Origin: Kribbella albertanoniae
GTDB taxonomy: Bacteria > Actinomycetota > Actinomycetes > Propionibacteriales > Kribbellaceae
NCBI RefSeq assembly: GCF_004348455.1
Contig: NZ_SMKA01000002.1
Span: 1 to 64,000, forward strand
Direction of reading: 5' to 3'
DNA length: 64,000 bases
The translations under genes and the position numbers were made by a program. This document shows, in pieces, positions 48,861-56,847 of the stretch (position 1 is the first letter of the stretch; each line of letters opens with the position of its first letter). The notes under the pieces were generated by a model. The model did not search any database, had not been told where the DNA came from, and saw only the letters and a list, made by a program, of their open reading frames with translations.

Positions 48861-50109
48861 CCTGTGACTCCTTGCGCTGGTGAGGTGAACCACCCAGAAC
48901 CTCGTCCAGGATGTCCGCACTCTTGTACTTGATGACGCCGTCGACGTGGAACATCTTATCGAGCAGGCGCTGTCCGAGCCGGGTCTTCCCGATGACGGGA
49001 AGCGCCCGCCGCAGGAGGATCTGCAGCCAGTTGTCCGCGACGAAGAAGCCGCGGTCCTCGAAGGCGTTGGTCTGGTAGAACGACGTGTACGGCCGCAGGC
49101 CGCGCTCCCAGTCGGTGAGGACGGTCTCGAGGTCGTCGGGGCGCTGTTCGAGCATGGTACCGAGCAGGTCGGCGCCCGCGAGCGCCGCGGAAACCCCCAT
49201 GCCGGCGTACAGCGTCACGCACCACGCGGAGTCGCCGAGCAGAACCACCCTGCCTTGGTGCCATGAGTCCATCCGCACCTGCTCCGCCGAGTCGAACAAG
49301 ACGTTCTTGCTGGCCTCGAGGTTGTCCAGGATGTCCTCGAGTACCGCCGGGGGCCGCTCGCCGAACGCGGCGCGGATGCTCTCGATCGCCGGCCGGGACA
49401 ACTCGGCATCCACGTCCTTCGTTCGGTAGGTCAGCAGGATGGTCGGGTCGTGGTCGGCGAAGGCATAGACCCACATCGAGCGATTCGGCTCCAGGAAGGT
49501 CGCTCCGACGCCCGCCTTCAGGCCGGACGGCGTACCGGCGTACTCGTAGGCCGCGATCATGTATCCCATCCGGCTGACGAAGCGCTCGTGCGGCCCGAAC
49601 ACGAGGGAGCGGACCGTCGAGCGGAGTCCGTCGGCTCCGACGACCAGGTCGAAGCGCTCGGTGCTGGAGTCCCCGGTTGCCTTGTTCAGGAGAGTCACGT
49701 CGACGCCGTCGGCGTCCTGCGTGATAGCGGTCGGCACGGTCGCGTACCGCACTTCCACGTCCTCGGGCAGCGCCGTGAACGCGGCCTGCTCCACATCGCT
49801 GCGCAGCAGCAGCCAGGGCTGCCCCGGCAGGTCCGCGTAGTTCAGCCCTGGTCGCTGCTTGCCGCTGCGGTCGATGTCGACGCCTTGTTTCAGGGACTTC
49901 CGGTCATGCATGTGATCGAGCAGCCCCAGCCGCTCGGCTGCCAGCCGCCCGGCCCCGAACAGGGCGACGAAGTACCCGCCCAGTCGCCTGGCCGGCGAGC
50001 GCTCGATGATCACCGGCTCCCATCCCGCCAGCCGCAGCCGCCGGGCGGTCGCCATTCCACTGATTCCCATACCCACTACGAGGACTCGCCTCGCTGTCGT
50101 CTGATCCAT
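48829..50109 (-). CDS. FAD-dependent aromatic-hydroxylase-type monooxygenase
   Basis: 426 residues, PHBH/TetX-like class A flavoprotein: VLVVGMGISGMATARRL (GxGxxG), VVGADGLRSTVRSL (DG motif) near 158-171, VVLLGDSAWCVTLYAGMG (GD motif) near 285-302. Uses NAD(P)H and O2 to hydroxylate small hydrophobic or aromatic substrates. Followed by an overlapping TetR gene; preceded by a TetR-type operator and M-box 9. Confidence 0.92.
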   Translation of the reverse strand: MDQTTARRVLVVGMGISGMATARRLRLAGWEPVIIERSPARRLGGYFVALFGAGRLAAERLGLLDHMHDRKSLKQGVDIDRSGKQRPGLNYADLPGQPWLLLRSDVEQAAFTALPEDVEVRYATVPTAITQDADGVDVTLLNKATGDSSTERFDLVVGADGLRSTVRSLVFGPHERFVSRMGYMIAAYEYAGTPSGLKAGVGATFLEPNRSMWVYAFADHDPTILLTYRTKDVDAELSRPAIESIRAAFGERPPAVLEDILDNLEASKNVLFDSAEQVRMDSWHQGRVVLLGDSAWCVTLYAGMGVSAALAGADLLGTMLEQRPDDLETVLTDWERGLRPYTSFYQTNAFEDRGFFVADNWLQILLRRALPVIGKTRLGQRLLDKMFHVDGVIKYKSADILDEVLGGSPHQRKESQVAQHARHSAA

Positions 50110-50120
50110 ACTTCGATCAT

Positions 50121-50147
50121 ACTGACCCGATTGGTCAAGTGGTCAGT
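50121..50147. promoter_or_regulatory. TetR-type operator
   Basis: ACTGACC (50121-50127) and GGTCAGT (50141-50147), with an inner TGACC-N5-GGTCA. Just upstream of the monooxygenase start and overlapping TATGAT (50122-50117, minus). Likely bound by the co-transcribed TetR protein. Confidence 0.6.
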
Positions 50148-50155
50148 TCCGTGAG

Positions 50156-50172
50156 TAGGAATTTGACTCCTA
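50156..50172 (-). promoter_or_regulatory. M-box 9
   Basis: TAGGAAT-N3-ACTCCTA inside GAGTAGGA-N7-TCCTACTC, 47 bp before the monooxygenase. It touches the ferredoxin stop codon. The 22-base position reads CAATCG; TATGAT lies 33 bases from the box. Confidence 0.75.
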
Positions 50173-50364
50173 CTCGACGATGGTGATCACCAGGGCCGGG
50201 CAGAGCGCGGCGGCCTGGCGGACGTCGTCGGCCAGTCCGGCCGGTGGGTTGTCGTTGAGCAGTACGACGATGCCGTCGTCCTCGCGCTGGTCGAAGACGT
50301 CTGGCGCGCTGCTGACGCATTGCCCGGAAGCTACGCACTTGTCCTGGTCGACGATGATCTTCAT
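50170..50364 (-). CDS. Single-cluster ferredoxin for P450s
   Basis: 64 residues with the actinomycete P450-ferredoxin pattern: Cys10 and Cys16 in KCVASGQC, then Cys55 in ALCPAL; with only three cysteines it should carry a [3Fe-4S] cluster. It would pass electrons from the reductase at 52854 to the two P450s directly upstream in the operon. Confidence 0.93.
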   Translation of the reverse strand: MKIIVDQDKCVASGQCVSSAPDVFDQREDDGIVVLLNDNPPAGLADDVRQAAALCPALVITIVE

Positions 50365-50390
50365 GATGTCCTCGATTCGTTGTGGTGGGG

Positions 50391-51596
50391 TTACCAGGTG
50401 ACGGGCAGCGAGGCGACGCCGTACACGGTGGCGTCATGCTTGAACGGGATCTCCTCCAGCGGCACTGCCAGCCGCAAGGTCGGGATCCGGTGGTAGAGCG
50501 TGTGGTAGACGACCTTGAGCTCCATCCGCGCCAGTGGTTGCCCGAGGCATGCATGCGGGCCGAAGCCGAACGCGACGTGCTGGCGTGCGTCCCGGGTCAG
50601 GTCGAGGGTGTCCGGATCCGCGAACACCGCGGGATCCCGGTTCGCGATGTTGTTGGCGAAGACCACGTTGTCGCCGGCCTTCAGCGTGTGACCTTCGAAC
50701 TCGATGTCCTCGACGACCTGGCGCCAGCGGCCCTTGTGGGCGATGTTCAGGTAGCGCAGGAGCTCCTCGACGGCGCCCCCGACGGCGGACGGATCGTCGG
50801 TCTTCTTCAGCAGCTCGAACTGGTCCGGGTGCTCGAGCAGCGCCAGGGTGCCGAGGGCAATCATGTTCGCGGTTGTCTCGTGGCCGGCGACCAGCATCAG
50901 CAGTCCGTTTCCGGCCGCCTCGCTGCGGCTGAGGTTCCCGGCCCGGACCTGCTCGGCGAGGTCCGTCAGGAGGTCCTCGCCGGGGTTGGTGATCTTCTGA
51001 CCGATCAGCTCGTCGAGGAAGCTGCCGAGGTTGGAGTGGGCCTTCAGCTGGTCAGCCGGGCCGGCCGTGGTGTCGAGCAGGGACAGGCTGTTCTGCTGGA
51101 AGAAGTCGTGGTTCTCGTACGGGACGCCGAGCAATTCGCAGATCACCAAGGAGGGGATGGGTAGGGCCAGCGCCGCCATCAGATCGGCCGGGTTCGGCCC
51201 GGCGAGCAGGTCGTCGATCAGCCGGTCGACGATGCTCTGCACTTTCGGGCGGAGCGCCTCGACGCGCTTGACGGTGAACGGCGCCGTCACCATCCGCCGC
51301 ATCCGGGAATGTTCGGGGTCGTCCAGCGCGATGAACCCGGCCCCGAACCGATCGTCCTGCGGCAGTAGTTGCGGACTGGAGCCCTGGAAGTTCGGCCGGG
51401 AGACATCGGAGCTGAGCCGCGGATCGGCGAGCAGCCGCTGACCGGCGTACCGGGTGATCATCCAGGCCGGTTTGCCGAAGACCGAGATCGGTGTCAGCGG
51501 AGCTTCTTCCTGCAGCTGTTTCAGCAGTGGCGGCGGATCGAACGGGCACCCCGCCGCCCGGGGCATCGGATATTCGGGCACATGGTCGGTGCTCAT
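50391..51596 (-). CDS. Cytochrome P450 (copy 1)
   Basis: 401 residues, CYP105-like class I bacterial P450. Oxygen-activating I-helix AGHETT near 240, ExxR in EELLRYL near 283, heme loop FGFGPHACLGQPLARMEL near 343-360 with the Cys ligand. Substrate unknown; typical reactions are hydroxylation or epoxidation. Operon: reductase, P450 copy 2, this gene, ferredoxin. Confidence 0.95.
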   Translation of the reverse strand: MSTDHVPEYPMPRAAGCPFDPPPLLKQLQEEAPLTPISVFGKPAWMITRYAGQRLLADPRLSSDVSRPNFQGSSPQLLPQDDRFGAGFIALDDPEHSRMRRMVTAPFTVKRVEALRPKVQSIVDRLIDDLLAGPNPADLMAALALPIPSLVICELLGVPYENHDFFQQNSLSLLDTTAGPADQLKAHSNLGSFLDELIGQKITNPGEDLLTDLAEQVRAGNLSRSEAAGNGLLMLVAGHETTANMIALGTLALLEHPDQFELLKKTDDPSAVGGAVEELLRYLNIAHKGRWRQVVEDIEFEGHTLKAGDNVVFANNIANRDPAVFADPDTLDLTRDARQHVAFGFGPHACLGQPLARMELKVVYHTLYHRIPTLRLAVPLEEIPFKHDATVYGVASLPVTW

Positions 51597-51617
51597 CGCA
51601 GTCCTTTCAGAGATTGG

Positions 51618-52829
51618 CTACCAGGTCACCGGGAGCGAGTGGACGCCGTATGTGGCGACGTCCTGTTTGAAACTGAGCTCGTCCAGTGGCACCGCGCGCC
51701 GCAGGGTCGGGATCCGGCGGTAGAGCGTGCTGAAGACGACCTGCAGCTCCACCCGCGCCAAGGGTTGCCCCAGGCATGCATGTGGGCCCACGCTGAACGT
51801 GATGTGCCGGCTCGCGTCCCGGGTCAGGTCGAGTCGGTCCGGCTCTTCGAACACGCTCGGATCCCGGTTGGCGATGTCGCTGGGGAACAGGATGCCCTCG
51901 CCGGCCTTGAGCAGTTGGCCGTCGTACTCGAAGTCCTCGATGACCTGGCGCCGGCGGGAATGATGGTTGATCGTCAGGTAGCGCAGCAGTTCCTCGACCG
52001 CGCCGGCTACGACGGCTGGGTCGTCGGAGTCGCGCAGCAGCTTGAGCTGGTCGGGATTCTCGAGCAGCGCCAAGGTGCTGAGGGCAATCATGTTGCTGGC
52101 CGTCTCGTGTCCGGCGGACAGCAGGAGGACGCCGATTCCGGCAGCGTCCCAGCGGGTCAGCTCGCCGGCGCGGATCTGCGCGGTCAAACCGGACAACAGG
52201 TCGTCACCGGGACGGGCGAGCTTGTCGCCGACCAGCTTGTCCAGGTACTTGCCGATTCTGATCCGGGCCTGGACCCGGACCTCCATCGGAAGGCTGGTAT
52301 TGGCCAGCTGATTGCTGTCCCGCTCGAAGCTGTCCCGGTCTTCGTACGGCACCCCCAGCAGCTCACAGATGACCTGCAACCCCATCGGCAGGGCGAATGC
52401 CGTCACCAGATCGACCGGCCGGGGTCCGTCCAGCAGGTGGTCGATGAGCCGGTCCGCGATGCCCTGGATCCGCGGGCGCATCGCCTCGACCCGCTTGATC
52501 GCGAACGGCGCGCTGACCATCCGCCGCAACCGGGCATGCTCGGGGTCGTCCATCACAACGAATCCGACCGAGCGCCGTTCGCTCTCCGGGAGCGGCTCCC
52601 GGGTCGCGCCCGGAAAGTCGGGCCGGAACACATCCGCGCTGATCCGCTTGTCGGGCAGCAACTGCCGTTGATCGGCGTACCGGGTGACCATCCAGGCCGG
52701 CTTACCGAAGATCCCGACCTTGACCAGCGGCGCCTCCCGCTGCAGCTGGGTGAGTTGCGGGGGCGGGTCGAACGGGCAGCCCTCGGCCCTGGTCATCGGG
52801 TATTCCGGCACCGCATCGGTTGTTGTCAT
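51618..52829 (-). CDS. Cytochrome P450 (copy 2)
   Basis: 403 residues, clearly paralogous to the neighbour (shared VPEYPM-R-A-GCPFDPPP start and SLPVTW end), hence a tandem duplication. I-helix reads AGHETA and the heme loop begins FSVGPHACLG, changing the usual FGFG to FSVG. Sequence divergence between the copies suggests different substrates. Confidence 0.95.
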   Translation of the reverse strand: MTTTDAVPEYPMTRAEGCPFDPPPQLTQLQREAPLVKVGIFGKPAWMVTRYADQRQLLPDKRISADVFRPDFPGATREPLPESERRSVGFVVMDDPEHARLRRMVSAPFAIKRVEAMRPRIQGIADRLIDHLLDGPRPVDLVTAFALPMGLQVICELLGVPYEDRDSFERDSNQLANTSLPMEVRVQARIRIGKYLDKLVGDKLARPGDDLLSGLTAQIRAGELTRWDAAGIGVLLLSAGHETASNMIALSTLALLENPDQLKLLRDSDDPAVVAGAVEELLRYLTINHHSRRRQVIEDFEYDGQLLKAGEGILFPSDIANRDPSVFEEPDRLDLTRDASRHITFSVGPHACLGQPLARVELQVVFSTLYRRIPTLRRAVPLDELSFKQDVATYGVHSLPVTW

Positions 52830-52853
52830 CGCGTTTCCTTTCGGGTCGTGGCG

Positions 52854-54026
52854 CTACGTCAGGTACTGCTGCTTGTGTAGGCGGATCTGTTTGGGCATGT
52901 TCCAGCCGAGTACGGCGATCACCCGGTCGTCGCGGCGGTAGTGGGCGATGAACCGGTGGTCGGCCGGGTTGCCTTCGACGACGGTCACTTCGGCGTCGGC
53001 CGTCTGGATTCCGTGGACCTGGATCTTGGTGACGAACTGATCGGACCAGAAGTACGGAACGGGTACGTAGGAATGTGATTCACCGACGATGTTGGCTGCC
53101 ACGCAGGCGGCTTGCTCGGTGGCGTTCGTCCGATTCTCCAAGCGGAGCAAGGCTCTCTGGCCATCGTGGTACCAGCGTGCGACATCACCGGCGGCGTAGA
53201 TGCCGTCGGCCGCTCGGCATCGCGAGTCGCACACGACGCCGTCGTCGAGGCGCAACCCGCTGCCGGCCAACCAGTCCGTCACAGGTTCGGAGCCGATGGC
53301 AACGATCACGACCTCGGCCGGTAAGTGGTCGCCGCCGGCCAGCTGTACGCCGGTCACCCGCCCATCCGCTGGCGTCAGGCCAGTGACCGCCGTACCCGAG
53401 TGCAGCTCGACGCCCTCAGTCGTGTGCAGTTGTGCCACCAGTCCAGCGACCATCGGCCCGAACTGGCTCTCCATCGGAGCGGCTTGTCGCCCTGTCAGCG
53501 TCACGGCGCACCCCAATTGACGAGCAGTGGCGGCGAGCTCCACCCCGAGTACGCCGTTGCCAACCACCACCACCTTGGGGGCGTTGCTGAGGTCGGCGCG
53601 CAGCGCGGCCGCATCGGCGAGGGTGCGGAGGACATGGACACCGGCCAGCCCGGCCTGGTCGGGAAGGGCGCGCGGTCGGAGTCCGGTGGCGATGACGATG
53701 GCGTCGGCCGCAAGTTCGCGCCCGGCTGCGCTCCGGACTAGTCGGCGATCCACGTCGAGGGAGATCGCCGGGTCGCCAAGGATGAAGTTTGCACCCAGCG
53801 CGTCCAGCATCGAGTCCGGCCGGAGCCTGGTGCGGTCGGCGTCCCAGTCGCCGCGCAGGTACTGCTTCGACAACGGCGGACGATCGTACGGCGGGTCCGC
53901 CTCGGCCCCGAGGATCGTGATCGGGTCCTGGTAGCCCTGCCTGCGCAGGGCTTCCGCGGTCGACAGGCCGGCAGCCGAGGCACCGACGATCAATACGCTC
54001 GAAACTTTCAGTGATGATCTACTCAC
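52854..54026 (-). CDS. Ferredoxin reductase, FAD/NAD(P)-dependent
   Basis: 390 residues, oxygenase-coupled reductase family: FAD motif VLIVGASAAGLSTAEALR, PYDRPPLSKQYLRG near 46-59, NAD motif VVVVGNGVLGVELAATA near 148-164, and GIYAAGDVARW near 270. Start is GTG 54026, six bases after the GGTCTA of promoter P7 and without a ribosome binding site, so probably leaderless. First gene of the P450 electron-transfer operon. Confidence 0.93.
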   Translation of the reverse strand: MSRSSLKVSSVLIVGASAAGLSTAEALRRQGYQDPITILGAEADPPYDRPPLSKQYLRGDWDADRTRLRPDSMLDALGANFILGDPAISLDVDRRLVRSAAGRELAADAIVIATGLRPRALPDQAGLAGVHVLRTLADAAALRADLSNAPKVVVVGNGVLGVELAATARQLGCAVTLTGRQAAPMESQFGPMVAGLVAQLHTTEGVELHSGTAVTGLTPADGRVTGVQLAGGDHLPAEVVIVAIGSEPVTDWLAGSGLRLDDGVVCDSRCRAADGIYAAGDVARWYHDGQRALLRLENRTNATEQAACVAANIVGESHSYVPVPYFWSDQFVTKIQVHGIQTADAEVTVVEGNPADHRFIAHYRRDDRVIAVLGWNMPKQIRLHKQQYLT

Positions 54027-54032
54027 ACTGTG

Positions 54033-54061
54033 TAGACCCGCACCACCTCGCCGCTGTGACG
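54033..54061 (-). promoter_or_regulatory. ECF41-type promoter P7
   Basis: Minus strand CGTCACA (54061-54055), 16 bases, GGTCTA (54038-54033), six bases before the reductase GTG. M-box 10 lies directly upstream. Confidence 0.6.
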
Positions 54062-54070
54062 CGGTCAGCC

Positions 54071-54087
54071 TAGGAATTTGACTCCTA
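54071..54087 (-). promoter_or_regulatory. M-box 10
   Basis: TAGGAAT-N3-ACTCCTA within CCTAGGA-N7-TCCTAGG, 45 bp before the ferredoxin reductase start and 9 bp before the P7 -35. Confidence 0.8.
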
Positions 54088-54092
54088 GGTTG

Positions 54093-54896
54093 TCAGGCCT
54101 TGACGGCGCTCACGGCGTACATCGTCAACGACAAGTGGAAGGCACCCCGGTCCGCGGCCTCGGCGATGCGGGTGGCGAAAGCTTCGCCCTCCGCCGCGGT
54201 GATCGCGCCCGACTGCTGCGCCTGGACGCGCATCAGCGACGCGAACCCTTGGCGCGCATCCGCCTGCGGATCCAGCGACGTCGCAGCGGTCTCCCCGGTG
54301 ATCTCGAGCCCGGCGCCGACCAGTTGCTCGCGCAGTTGCCGGCCCGAGTGCGGGGTGGCCGACTGGGACCGGACCGCATCGACCATCCGCCGCAGAACGT
54401 CGGGATCGGCCGGATGGACGAGCAACGTCTGCCAGTCGGTATCGATCAGCACGATCCGGCCACCGGGCCGGAGGACCCGGGCCATCTCCCGCACCGCTCC
54501 GGCCGGATCCTCGACATGCTGGAGGACACGTTCACAGCGCAGTACGTCGACCGAGTCGTCGGCGAACGGCAGCCGGTCAGCGACGCCGTCCACGAACTGC
54601 AGCCGGCTGCCCGGCCATCGCCGTACCGCCTCGGCTCGCAGTCCCGCGCTCGGCTCGACCCCGATCGCGCGCAGCCCCAGCTCGGCGAACGCGGCCACCT
54701 CCTCGCCGGTCCCCGACCCGACATCGACCGCCGTCTCTCCCGTGATCGGCGCCAACTGCTCAGCTGCCCAGGCCTTCAAGGTCTGTACGGCGGGCCGCTG
54801 CGCCATCTGGTCGAGGACGAACGCCAAACCCGCAGCATCGCTGTGCGCTTCCCCGGCGCGTGTGAAACTGCCGACCTGAATCGTCGCGCGCTCCAT
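54093..54896 (-). CDS. SAM-dependent methyltransferase (Methyltransf_11 type)
   Basis: 267 residues from ATG 54896, which lies seven bases after TTTCGT, itself 22 bases after M-box 11 (ATG 54947 would sit inside the box). SAM motifs: AVDVGSGTGEEVAAFAELG near 54-72, VADRLPFADDSVDVLRCERV near 102-121 and MARVLRPGGRIVLIDTDW near 133-150. Resembles ubiquinone/menaquinone-type C- or O-methyltransferases. Substrate unknown. Confidence 0.9.
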   Translation of the reverse strand: MERATIQVGSFTRAGEAHSDAAGLAFVLDQMAQRPAVQTLKAWAAEQLAPITGETAVDVGSGTGEEVAAFAELGLRAIGVEPSAGLRAEAVRRWPGSRLQFVDGVADRLPFADDSVDVLRCERVLQHVEDPAGAVREMARVLRPGGRIVLIDTDWQTLLVHPADPDVLRRMVDAVRSQSATPHSGRQLREQLVGAGLEITGETAATSLDPQADARQGFASLMRVQAQQSGAITAAEGEAFATRIAEAADRGAFHLSLTMYAVSAVKA

Positions 54897-54931
54897 GGGT
54901 ACGACGAAACACCGGTGTGCCCAAGCCTCCG

Positions 54932-54948
54932 TAGGACTCGGATTCATA
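54932..54948 (-). promoter_or_regulatory. M-box 11 (weaker)
   Basis: TAGGACT-N3-ATTCATA, 22 bases before TTTCGT and 36 bp before the methyltransferase ATG. Confidence 0.5.
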
Positions 54949-55009
54949 CCCTGCAGCTCGTCCAGGTGCCTACGGTGTTTTCGATATCCGTAGCCGAGAG
55001 GAGTTCGTC

Positions 55010-55159
55010 ATGAATCTTGTGAAGAGAATCCTGTTCGCCGCCGTGGTGGGCGCGGTAGCCGCAGGTGGTCTCCTGTTGCCATCAGCACCAACCACAGCAG
55101 ACGCTTACCGGCCGTGCGGTACCTGCCCTCCGGACTGGTTCAACGCCACCCACCTGTAG
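55010..55159 (+). CDS. Small secreted CxxC peptide
   Basis: 49 residues. GAGAGGAG six bases before the ATG. Positively charged start (MNLVKR), a hydrophobic core ILFAAVVGAVAAGGLLLP and an Ala-x-Ala region TTADA give a clear Sec signal peptide; the predicted mature peptide is only about 19 residues, YRPCGTCPPDWFNATHL, with a CxxC pair. Divergent from the methyltransferase. No known family recognised. A secreted signal or metal/thiol peptide is possible but unproven. Confidence 0.7.
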   Translation: MNLVKRILFAAVVGAVAAGGLLLPSAPTTADAYRPCGTCPPDWFNATHL

Positions 55160-55184
55160 CCGTTCTGAAAATGTAATGTTGCGC

Positions 55185-55214
55185 TGTCACAAAATGGCGG
55201 GCTGGTGCTGTCCT
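55185..55214 (+). promoter_or_regulatory. ECF41-type promoter P5
   Basis: TGTCACA (55185-55191), 17 bases, TGTCCT (55209-55214), 23 bp before the NmrA-like ATG. Confidence 0.65.
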
Positions 55215-55237
55215 GGCTGATGACGAAAGGACAGCAC

Positions 55238-55960
55238 ATGTCAACCATCCTCGTGACTGGCGGCACCGGCTCCCTTGGCCGGCCCACGGTCGAACATCTT
55301 CGTGCGGCCGGCCACACGGTGCGGGTCCTCAGCCGGCGGGCCGGGCAGGGCCTGGTGAGCGGTGATCTGACGACTGGGCAAGGTCTCGATGCGGCGGTCG
55401 CCGGCGTCGACACCGTCGTCCATCTCGCCACTGGTCAGGGCCGGAAAGACGTTGTGCAGACCCAGAATCTGCTCGATGTCACGCCGCTGCCGACGCACAT
55501 CGTCTACATGTCGATCGCTGGTGCTGACCGGATTCCGCTGGCCTACTACCGCTACAAGGTCGCCGCCGAGCGGCTGGTCGAGGAGCGGGAGGCCTACACG
55601 ATCTTGCGGGCCACCCAGTTCCACAGCCTGCTCGACCGTCTCTTCAGTGTGAAAGGCCCGTTCATCCTGGCGCCGTCGATCACGCTGCAGCCGATCGCGG
55701 TCCAGGATGTCGCGGTCCGGCTGACCGAGCTCGCCGGCGGGCCGGCTGCTGGTCGGGTGCCGGACATCGGTGGACCGGAGCGGCAGCCCGTGACGGACCT
55801 CGCCCGGGCCTGGAAGGCTGCGCACGGATCGCGGCGGCTGGTGCTGCCGGTACGGGCCCCGGGCAAGCTTTTCCGCGCCTTCGACGACGGCGCTGCGCTC
55901 GTCGACGGACCGTCGTACGGGCACATCACGTTCGCTGACTATCTTGGTGGGAAGTCATGA
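55238..55960 (+). CDS. NmrA-like NAD(P)-binding epimerase/reductase
   Basis: 240 residues: ILVTGGTGSLGRPTVEHL dinucleotide motif, VVHLATGQGRKD near 60-71, YMSIAGADRIPLAYYRYKVA with YxxxK-like spacing near 90-110, YTILRATQFHSLLD near 121. Atypical extended SDR. AAAGGA precedes ATG 55238. Epimerase-type genes are classic ECF41 targets, consistent with P5. Its stop overlaps the membrane-protein ATG by 4 bp. Confidence 0.9.
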   Translation: MSTILVTGGTGSLGRPTVEHLRAAGHTVRVLSRRAGQGLVSGDLTTGQGLDAAVAGVDTVVHLATGQGRKDVVQTQNLLDVTPLPTHIVYMSIAGADRIPLAYYRYKVAAERLVEEREAYTILRATQFHSLLDRLFSVKGPFILAPSITLQPIAVQDVAVRLTELAGGPAAGRVPDIGGPERQPVTDLARAWKAAHGSRRLVLPVRAPGKLFRAFDDGAALVDGPSYGHITFADYLGGKS

Positions 55961-56373
55961 GGGCCTATGTGCGCCTCGTCCTCGCGGTGTTCGGCGTCGG
56001 CGATCTGATCCTGGCCGGCTGGATGACGTTCTTCCCGGCCAACTTCTACGCGCTCCCCACCCTGGACTGGACGCCGCCGTACAGCGAGCACCTGATGCAG
56101 GACGTCGGTGGCGAGAAACTCGGGCTCGGCCTCGTGCTGACGATGGCCGCCGTCACCTTCGACCTTCTACTGACCAGAGTCGCGCTGCTGGCCTACACGG
56201 CGTACGCGCTCACCCACCTCGTCTTCCACCTCGGACATCTGCACCCGCACGAGCGCGGGCTGTCGATCGAGCTGGTGGTCGTCTTCTCCCTCAGCGTGCT
56301 CCTGCCACTGACCGCCCTGATCGCGACCCGCAGCAAGGCGTTCACGACGTCAGGCCAGCAGTTGGGCGCGTAG
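55957..56373 (+). CDS. Small four-helix membrane protein (paralogue of 20198)
   Basis: 138 residues with about four membrane helices and the same PPYSEHLMQD and HLVFHLGHLH motifs as the protein at 20198-20617. Translationally coupled (ATGA) to the NmrA-like gene, so the two act under the ECF-type promoter P5. The last 24 bp overlap the convergent SnoaL-like gene. Confidence 0.82.
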   Translation: MRAYVRLVLAVFGVGDLILAGWMTFFPANFYALPTLDWTPPYSEHLMQDVGGEKLGLGLVLTMAAVTFDLLLTRVALLAYTAYALTHLVFHLGHLHPHERGLSIELVVVFSLSVLLPLTALIATRSKAFTTSGQQLGA

Positions 56374-56739
56374 CGAATCCATGTCCATCAAATTCCGGAT
56401 GCTCCTGAAACGGCCTTCCTCGACCTCGTAGAAGGCCGTTTCACTAAAGGTGACCGTCGCTCCGTTCGGTGCGAGGCCGAGCCACTCCTGCTGGGGCGTG
56501 CCGCTGATGATGATGCGTACCGCCAGCCGGCTCCCCTCGACGATTGGCTCGTCGGCGGTCAACCACAAGTCCGGCACAGCCGCGATGTTTCCCCGCATCC
56601 AGGCGGCCATGTCGTCGCGAGTGAGCGACGTGCCGTTGAAATCGATCGTGTCGTGAAAAAACTCGCCGATCCGGGCGAATTCGTGGGAGTTCACCATCTC
56701 CAGGTAGAGCCGGTAGAAGTCACGAAGTTCCTGATGCAT
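56350..56739 (-). CDS. SnoaL-like NTF2-fold protein
   Basis: 129 residues: LRDFYRLYLEMVNSHEFARI first helix, FFHDTIDFNGTSLTRDDMAAWM, and the closing strands VTFSETAFYEVEEGRFRSIRN typical of SnoaL-like cyclase/isomerase folds. ATG 56739 is six bases after CAGAGT, which is exactly 22 bases after M-box 13 read on the minus strand; no ribosome binding site, so probably leaderless. Confidence 0.87.
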   Translation of the reverse strand: MHQELRDFYRLYLEMVNSHEFARIGEFFHDTIDFNGTSLTRDDMAAWMRGNIAAVPDLWLTADEPIVEGSRLAVRIIISGTPQQEWLGLAPNGATVTFSETAFYEVEEGRFRSIRNLMDMDSLRAQLLA

Positions 56740-56773
56740 CTACCTACTCTGCGTGACCCTCCGGAGCTTCGGG

Positions 56774-56790
56774 TAGGAGTCGGATGCCCA
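56774..56790. promoter_or_regulatory. M-box 13 (bidirectional)
   Basis: TAGGAGT-N3-ATGCCCA between divergent genes. At 22 bases on the plus side lies TATATC (56813-56818), on the minus side CAGAGT (56751-56746). Confidence 0.75.
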
Positions 56791-56847
56791 GGATCGTGCC
56801 GCTCGAGTGCGATATATCTGCGGCACGCGCTCACGAGGAGGGTCGGC

